The notes under the pieces: generated by a model
The model's database searches: none
What the model was told of the DNA's origin: nothing
Seen by the model: the letters and a program-made list of their open reading frames with translations, nothing else
Part shown: piece after piece, positions 55,569 through 64,000 of the stretch
Layout: every line of letters starts with the position of its first letter
How positions within the stretch are numbered: position 1 is the first letter of the stretch
Assembly: GCF_025766255.1 (NCBI RefSeq)
Contig: NW_026516680.1
Location: forward strand, 62,001-126,000
Source: Zychaea mexicana
Lineage: Eukaryota; Mucoromycota; Mucoromycetes; Mucorales; Lichtheimiaceae
Direction: 5' to 3'
DNA: 64,000 nt
Position numbers and translations under genes: made by a program

Positions 55569-58150
55569 ATGAACAGCTGGAGCGATGACCAAAAAGCTGG
55601 TAAGCCGCCTTCTTCGATCATTATTAGTCTTCCCTCTTTTCTCTGGCAGGCCGGTCGTTGGCTGGTTTGCCAGTGTAGTTGACGGGGGACAGAAAGGAAG
55701 CTGATAGAGAGAGTGTGTGTGTGTGTGTGTCGGGGGGGGAAGTGATTGTTTTACTCTATATTTAAAACAAAAGGGGAGAGAAGGGTGTGTGTGTGTGTGT
55801 GTGAGAAAGAGAAAAGACGGGGGGGATGGTAGGAGTATGGCAAGCAATTTTCGTACAGCCGCATTGACGCATAGTTCTTTTTCTCTTCTTTTTGGTGTAG
55901 AATTTGCATATCAGCTATTACTCACGATATCCACGTCAAATGCACGCGGTACGGTCAACCGGCTCCTTCCTCTACTTCATCGTGATTTCCTATCGGTAAT
56001 TAAGGAGGGGGGGAGGTTGGGGCTAGACGAGGGGTAGGGGAGGAAGGATCTGTCTAGTCACGTTGGAGCGATATTAAACTGAAATCGTCCATGTTCGTTT
56101 TTATCTAAAATAACAGCTGCTTCCTTACGAGCTTGCATTCCGTATTTTGGAGTTTGTGGATGCACTTACATTGACACGCATCTCGGCCGTCTCGCGCCGA
56201 TGGCGTCAGCTGAGCCAGGATCAGACGCTATGGAAAAAACTATTCATCCAGCAAGGCTGGGGCTATGATCGCAGAGCCATGGAAACATATCTTAACAACT
56301 CAATCGCGCTGGCCAGTAACAGCAGTAGCAGTAGCAGTGGGAATGGCAGCCTGTCACAGCAGCTGCATGCGGATGATATCCGACTAGCACCTGTACCGCT
56401 CGCACGCACGACCGCTTCCATGTACGACCCCGCCGCACTACCAAAGATGCCTGGGGCACCTACATCTGGTCGTCTGCGGCCATTCCGACGACCTGGTGAT
56501 CTGTTTTTACGACTACGGCAACGACGTACACTCCATCACCAGGGTCAGCAACAAGAGGAGAACGCTTTGACCTCTGCATCATCCAGCACTACGACCAACG
56601 CATCTATAGACGCACCCACTCCTGTCGAGAGTGACAGCACGAGCAGCATCACAACCAGCACAAACAACAATAACAACACTACCGATACAGAAGAACCGCT
56701 GTCAACTCAAATCAAAGACGACGATAATAATAACGGCAGTAGTAGTTACAATCATGAGAACCATATCAATAACAACATCAGCGCATCGTCATCAACATCC
56801 GCCTTGAGTCGTAGACTGAACAACAACATCAATCCATTACCGCCAATTCCGTTCCCACTTCCACTTTCACTCGCTGCACCAACATCGTCCTCACGTTCCC
56901 ATCCCTTACCAATGTCATCATCCTCCCATCACCGACTACAGCAGCAGCAACAACACATGTCACGCTTGCCGTTACACGAGAGAGTAATACGCAGTAGTGT
57001 ATCGACCACCTCACGCCCTTCCAGTATGACTGCAGCTTCTTCTTCGTCATCATCCTCCTCCTCCTCCGCCGCCGCCGCCCTCACGAATGTCGTCATTGAT
57101 CGAGCATACAAAAACCGACCGTTACCCCGCCGCCACGTGAAATACGACGAAACCGCCCTATACCATTACCACGAAACGACTGATACCCGCTACATCAACT
57201 GGCGACGGCTGTACCGCAACCGACACTTGATTGACAAGCGGTGGCGCGAAGGCAAATGCAAGATGCGTGTATTTCCGCACAAGGACTCGCTGAGCGACAT
57301 GCACCTTGAAGGGATTTACTGCATCCAGTTCGACGAGGACAAGATAGTCAGTGGCAGTCGAGATCGAACGATCAAGATATGGGACATGCGCACAGGCGAG
57401 TGTCGTCGCACACTGTGTGCACACAGCGCGAGCGTGCTCTGTCTTCAATACGACGAACGGTTTATCATCAGCGGCAGCAGCGACAGGACGATGGTCCAGT
57501 GGGATATGGAGACAGGCAGAATTATACGCACACTTAGAGGCCATAGCTCGAGCGTGCTGAACTTGCGCTTTTCTGCAGATCGTGTCGTGAGTTCCTCCAA
57601 AGATCACACGATCCGTGTGTGGGACTTGCACACGGGGGAGACCCTGCGTGTGCTCCGCGGCCACCATGCGGCGGTCAATGCTATCCAGTTCAAAGACAAT
57701 CGCATCGTGTCTGCCTCTGGCGACCGCACCGTCAAGATGTGGGACATGGAGACCGGGGAGTGCTTGCGCACGTTCGATTCACACAGCCGCGGTATTGCTT
57801 GCGTCGAGTTTGATGGCGAGCGGATCGTGAGTGGCTCGAGCGACCAGACAATTAAGGTATGGGATGCAGAAACTGGACAGTGTCTGCATACGCTGGCGGG
57901 ACACACGGATCTGGTGCGCACGCTGCAGATGGATGCCAGTGTTGACCGCATTATCAGCGGTAGCTATGACGGTAGTTTGCGCATCTGGGGCCTCAGCCAA
58001 GGATGTCATCTGCGAAGCCTAAGCCAAGCCATCGAAGGAAAGGTGCTCAATTTGCAGTTCGACTATGCACGGATAGTCTGTTGCTCCAACCTCGCAAAGA
58101 TTGTAAAATATGATTTTGCCCATGGCATCGATACTCAGTTTCTCATGTAA
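55569..58150 (+). CDS. F-box / WD40 repeat protein (SCF substrate receptor)
   Basis: Three exons (55569-55599, 55901-55995, 56117-58150) join in frame to 719 residues. An N-terminal helical dimerisation-like segment (MNSWSDDQKAEFAYQLLL) leads into the F-box at about 36-80, HRDFLSLLPYELAFRILEFV and RISAVSRRWRQLSQDQTLWK. A 280-residue Ser/Asn/Thr-rich disordered region with Gln runs follows. From about 400, seven WD40 blades repeat IYCIQFDEDKIVSGSRDRTI, KIWDMRTGECRRTL and close variants. This is the layout of Cdc4/Fbw7/beta-TrCP-type receptors that bind phosphodegrons and present substrates to SCF ubiquitin ligases. Which orthologue it is cannot be settled by eye. Intron 2 is short; intron 1 contains GT microsatellites. 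Confidence 0.93.
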
Positions 58151-58573
58151 TATTGCTTTCTGTCTCTCTCTCTCTCTCTCTCTCTCTTTTTTGTAATAAA
58201 GTATTATCTCTTGTCTATTTCTTTTCGGATTTACTGCTGTTGGTTTTAATGCACTCGGGCGTACTGCATGTATGAAAAGAAAAACGAGGGATATGCCGAT
58301 TGTATGTCTTGTCTCGTATATGAGTAAATGCATCTAGTATGGCATAGAAACAGGTGTTAAATTAATAACCACGGTAATAGCCACGGTGATGGCAGACATA
58401 AAATGAGTCACCGCTTATGGCGAGTAATGAGACTGTTTTTTTTTTCTGATTGATGTAGATAAGGATTTTACTTGATCGCCCAGCTGAGATCTGAGTTTTT
58501 TTCCTTTCTTCTTCCTCTCATTAGACTCTTTTTCCAAAAAACTTTTTGTACATATACCATCACTCTTGCTACC
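58151..58573. other. intergenic region upstream of DAHP synthase
   Basis: Contains a CT microsatellite at 58163-58187 just after the F-box/WD40 stop and pyrimidine-rich promoter sequence before the DAHP synthase ATG. No gene seen. Confidence 0.55.
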
Positions 58574-59728
<1,155 letters not shown>

Positions 59729-61751
59729 ATCATCACTGTCACTTATGCACCTTTTCTCGTCCTCTCGTCCCTTCCCATCATCTTTCATTAAACACGCTCA
59801 CCGTCACTCGCACACACACATATATTTATATCTGTATAGACTTGACACGTTCTTGTTTTCCTGTTGTCGTTATATAAAAAATTATTATCCATCATGAACA
59901 ACATTTAACGTACTTCTGTGTGTTATATTTCATTTTACTGCACACAGCAGTGTTGATTTCAAATTCAAACTGGTAATTGCGTGATATGATAGTATATGCA
60001 TGTAGCCAACACTCGAAAGCAGGATATACCATTAGCCGTGTACATGTTGATACCCTGTTAATTTGCTAGGCCGACTGGGCCTTGCACCCTATTTGCGATC
60101 ATAAATACCGTTCGACTGGGTCCTCTCGCAGATTAAGATGTACAGTCAAAATTGTGTATCTTATCAATAAGACCAGCATCATGCATTAAAGACTGAAAAG
60201 TACTGCCCCTCTCTGATAATGGCTGATTGAACTGTAGCTCTAGGTCTGTAGGAAGCGATCAGGACATACAGACATAGTAGGATGTCTTACTACATGTGAC
60301 AGTGCATTGCTTCTTTTCCTTATGATTTCAAGGATGGCTATTCAAATATGATCCAAGCAATAATTAAACTCTAATCCTTTTGTTTCTGCTTGCATGATAT
60401 ATGCATGATGGTAAATATATCACACACTACTGTTCATTAACAGATATCGCCAACGCATAATATAAAGCTACCTCAACATCTCAATTAGAGTGCATATAAT
60501 ATTATACAGTAGTACATAACAGGCTTCATTTTGAATTTATCCATATATTCAAGCATGTACAGTATTTGTGACATTCGCATCTGCCGTTATCCCGAATCCT
60601 TTATAAACACCGAATGACTTTTCTTTTCGTGACAAATGTTCTCACATAGCCAAGCATTGAAATAAACAATATAATAGCTTTGCGCAGCGACATATTTCCA
60701 GTGCAAAATCCTGTTTTGTTTGCTTCTACAGTTCGAAAAACATGTATTAATGACTGTATAGAATTACATAATTGCTATAATACATATTGATGTCAGCAAG
60801 AAACGACGCCAATATAAAGGGTCACGTATGTAATATCATACAGCTTACACTCAATTAACTGCTCAAATGTGCATACACATGCATCATACAGTATTAGACT
60901 TCACAGCCGAGGTCAAAGACCGACGGCTTACTGCTATTATTCGAGGCGTAAGCACTGATTCAGATTGCTCCTCCCTCCACTCCCTGTCGTTTATTGTTCT
61001 CCAGTCGCTTCTATATGATTCGGCTATTACACTTACATTCCACATATTTTTTTCTTTGAGCTTTCGACCAATAAGAAGAAAATAGTAACACCATCCTAGT
61101 CAGTGCCAGCCGAAGAATAATAAATTGTTGTGAGAAACAACGTTGTACAGCATTATGCTGAGAATATGCAATTCTTTTCTCCCACTATGTCTGGTTGGTC
61201 ATCGTGCATAATAAACATTGATTCCTTGCAGATGGAATATGCAACCTGTTTCGCACAACCAGCGGTGACTAGAGGAAATTGCTCTACGCGTAGGGCTATC
61301 ATACCTATACAATACCATCTCCTGATTTGGTGTTGGTTGTCGGCAAAGAGCCTAAACTACGTGTCGCGATGTGTAAAAAGCCTTGAAGCGCTTTTACATG
61401 CTTTTCATCCGCTTAGTTATATTATCGTTTGGAACTTACAGCGTCCTGGAAGGTCATTTCAGGTGCCCGAAGGCTGCAGATGGCTACAAAAGGAAGCTTG
61501 TATTTCCGCACGACTTGCGTGTGAATGCCGTTTAAGATGTACGTTCAAGGGGAACTCATCCGAAAGGTCTTGGAGGGTTAAAGGTATTTTACGCTTTGAG
61601 ATGTATACTGTGATTAATCTCACCATATGTAGCAGGCTTCTATGCCCATACTTTATCCTCACGATAGATGATTTTAGTGAAGTGTATAAAAGCGAAATCA
61701 ACCGTGCATAGCTTCAATGTTACTCTCATTTTGGTATCCATTTAATCCAGC
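59729..61751. other. intergenic region, no gene called
   Basis: 2 kb of AT-rich DNA. A long frame at 61130-61711 (+) lacks an ATG at its head, is Cys-rich and has no recognisable domain, so I do not call it. The last stretch is the promoter of the adenylation gene. Confidence 0.45.
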
Positions 61752-63806
61752 ATGGTTCAAGAACTTCCAAATTATAACGATTTTGACACACTGTTACAAG
61801 CATTCAAAGCAAATGCGGCCCGCTTCAAGAACAACACACTACTTTACTACCAGTTACAAAAGTCACCCGAACTAGAGAAGCTGACTTATGGCCAAGTCGA
61901 CAAAATCTCGACTCATCTCGCAAATACATGGAGACCGATAGTACCTGCCGGCACGCAATGCATTGCTTTATTGAGTGAAGACACGACGCAAGCTGTACTT
62001 GCATTCTTCGCTGTACTAAAGCTTGGCTTTATCTATTTTCCCTTATCAACCCACAATACCGAAGCGGCGAATGTCCATATGATCAAGAAAACTAACACAA
62101 GCTACATGGTTGCTTCGGAAACATACCGCAAAGACGCCATGGGATGTGCGGCTGCTTTAACCGACTCGAATTTCCGCGTCAAGATTTGGGATGACTTTGA
62201 CATTGATCAGCTTATTGCGTCAAGTGAAGCTTTTGTCAGTACTCCACAAGATGAGGATAGCACCAGTAGACAGCGCGAAGGCACAGTGACTGCAGACCCA
62301 GATGCTATTATTACATGGCTCCATAGTTCTGGGACAACCTCCGCGTTACCGAAGCTTATCTCTGGGAGTACACGGTCGCACTTGTTTTCAGTCCTGGAGA
62401 TCGTCTTGAAACCGATTCAAAAAGTCTGTCCATACTTGGCGGTGGGACCGAGCGACGTTATTTTGATAACAGACAAGTTTTTTCACGCACCTTCGATCTG
62501 TATGTCTACTTATAATCCTGTTATATCACGCGTTGATTTGCATTGATCTATTTGTTTTAACGTGTTCGTTAATACTTTCTGGTGTATCTAGTTACGCTTA
62601 TAATGAGTGTGTTGACCGGTGCGAGTATTTTATTGCTCAATTGTGAGAATCCCATACCTCTAGATAATCTTGCTGCTGCCGATGCTAGTGGAGCGACCGT
62701 CTTAATAACGACACCGGCTTTCTTGGACAGGCTGGCCAAGTATCTGAAACATTGTACAAATGATGAGCGCCATGCAGCGACCTTGCAGCGTTTCAAGTTC
62801 AGTTTGACCACTGGATCACCACTTCGGAAGGCAGTTGGAGATTATTTGCATTCCAAGGGATTAAACGTTCGAAATGCGTACGGAATGACAGGTAACACTG
62901 TTGAAATATGATCGCTTACAAGAAATAAAACAGACAACTAAATTGTATAACATACAGAAGTTGGATGCGTTAGCCTTTCAAACTTTGAGGATAACGATCG
63001 ATGGGCTAACATTGAACCTAGTAATGCGTTGCTACGCTACACGACTTTTGAGCCATATGAAAAAGATCTGCATCAACTTATCTTACACAGCAGCTATCCT
63101 GCCTTACGTGGCGCTAATGACCGGCCCACTGGTGATCTCGTGACAGGGGATCTGTTCGTAAAAGATTCGACAAGGCCCGGAAATTGGATGTTTGCAGGCA
63201 GGAAGGATGATCTAATCTTTACGTAAGAGTAATGGATAGCGATACGGAGTGAGGGAGAGAACTAAAAGACGTATGGTTTCAATGTTTATTGTGTATAAAC
63301 ATCATAGGGGCTTCGGGGAAAAGCTGAATGTAGTACCTATGGAAGAGGAGGTTTGCAACGAGGATATAATACGCAGCTGCATTATTGTCGGCGAAGACCG
63401 GCCGTGCACTACTGCATTGGTGGAACTGAACATGGATGAAGATCCTCATTGCTCTTCAGCGGAAATGACATCAAGGGGTACTTTTATACTAATAAACACA
63501 AGGCAGTGCATATGTTGAATAAAGAAGATTCTGACAATTACTCTACTGTTTAAATTAGTGTATACAGCAGTGAATCGAGCGAACAAACATGCGCCTTTCC
63601 ATGGACTCGTTGCTGTTCCTGACATGGTATACATCCTTCCGCCCAATAAACAGTTACCAACTACCGTAAAAGGATCGGTCAAACGTCAAAAGGCAATCGA
63701 AATTTTTAATCAAGAGCTGGATGAAATGTATCGCATCTATAATCAGAAGGTCGTCGGAGAATTCTCAGCTGGAAGTGGGTTTAAAGTGAGGGCAAAGGAG
63801 GAGTAG
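61752..63806 (+). CDS. standalone AMP-forming adenylation enzyme (ANL superfamily)
   Basis: Five exons (61752-62499, 62592-62891, 62958-63222, 63308-63477, 63568-63806) join in frame to 573 residues. Core motifs: A3 ITWLHSSGTTSALPK, A5 NAYGMTEVG (created by splicing at 62891/62958), A7 TGDLFVKDS with WMFAGRKDDLI, A8-like GFGEKLNVVPMEEE, and a C-terminal lysine region TTVKGSVKRQKAIEIFNQEL. It therefore activates a carboxylic acid as acyl-AMP. No phosphopantetheine carrier or reductase domain follows before the stop, unlike NRPS-like aryl reductases with a similar A domain; it may act as an acyl-CoA ligase or in trans. The A3 loop (SGTTSALPK) is slightly degenerate relative to SGTTGxPK. The substrate is unknown. 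Confidence 0.88.
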
Positions 63807-64000
63807 TTTGTATTCATGTAATTTGATGTTCATAGTTCTCTCGTCTTTTTGTGTTATCATTTGATAATAAGTATTATTTTCACTTCTTGCCAGCTCAATT
63901 CCACTCCCGTAAATTTATAATATATGTGCTCTCTAATACAGATTTTTTAATCATATGAATTTTTACGTCAATAGCGTAACATGTTCTGATCCCAGCTTGC

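Noticed and set aside
61130..61711. 193-codon frame upstream of the adenylation gene
   Set aside because: No ATG at its head, Cys-rich odd composition, no domain, and no splice logic linking it to a neighbour.

Overview
The window looks like nuclear DNA of an early-diverging fungus, most likely Mucoromycota. Host genes have many short GT-AG introns, Ser/Asn/Gln-rich linkers, a Cdc4-type F-box/WD40 protein, a CSN7 subunit and standalone adenylation enzymes. This placement is inferred from gene style, not from a search.

Left host block (1-15.6 kb): a partial CBS/PB1-domain gene (-), an intronless mitochondrial-type PPR gene (+), a five-exon RhoGAP gene (-), a small protein with a GPS2-like coiled-coil motif (-), a MITE, one copy of a dispersed repeat, and a broken two-helix membrane-protein gene (-).

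Accessory block (18-41 kb): a segment of about 4.3 kb carrying a group A FAD monooxygenase gene and an LRR-type pseudogene is present twice in the same orientation (18.26-22.6 and 36.86-41.14 kb). The 14 kb between the copies is a mobile-element graveyard. It holds a decayed Tc1/IS630-like transposase, a 0.9-kb minisatellite with higher-order structure, unrecognised coding scraps, a PD-(D/E)xK-nuclease-like gene split in two by a 4-kb AT-rich element, a shrunken relative of that element, a Merlin/ISXO2-like remnant, and a near-perfect inverted repeat with 1.2-kb arms.

The AT-rich element (about 28.37-32.34 kb) is the main discovery candidate. It has imperfect terminal inverted repeats. A PIF/Harbinger-like DDE transposase ending in a chromodomain converges, with 2 bases between the stop codons, on a CRESS-type replication initiator (HUH endonuclease plus SF3 helicase). 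A small membrane-protein ORF overlaps the initiator start, next to iteron-like repeats. Both large genes carry premature stops, all TAA or TAG, so this copy is probably dead.

Right host block (41.6-64 kb): F-box/LRR protein (+), CSN7 (+), a ten-exon DHA1-type MFS exporter (-), nucleoporin Nup35/Nup53 (+), an SLC25 mitochondrial carrier (+), an F-box/WD40 SCF receptor (+), DAHP synthase (+) and a standalone adenylating enzyme (+). They have independent housekeeping or metabolic roles and do not form an operon-like unit. Exon joins were chosen by hand from GT-AG sites, frame continuity and domain continuity.
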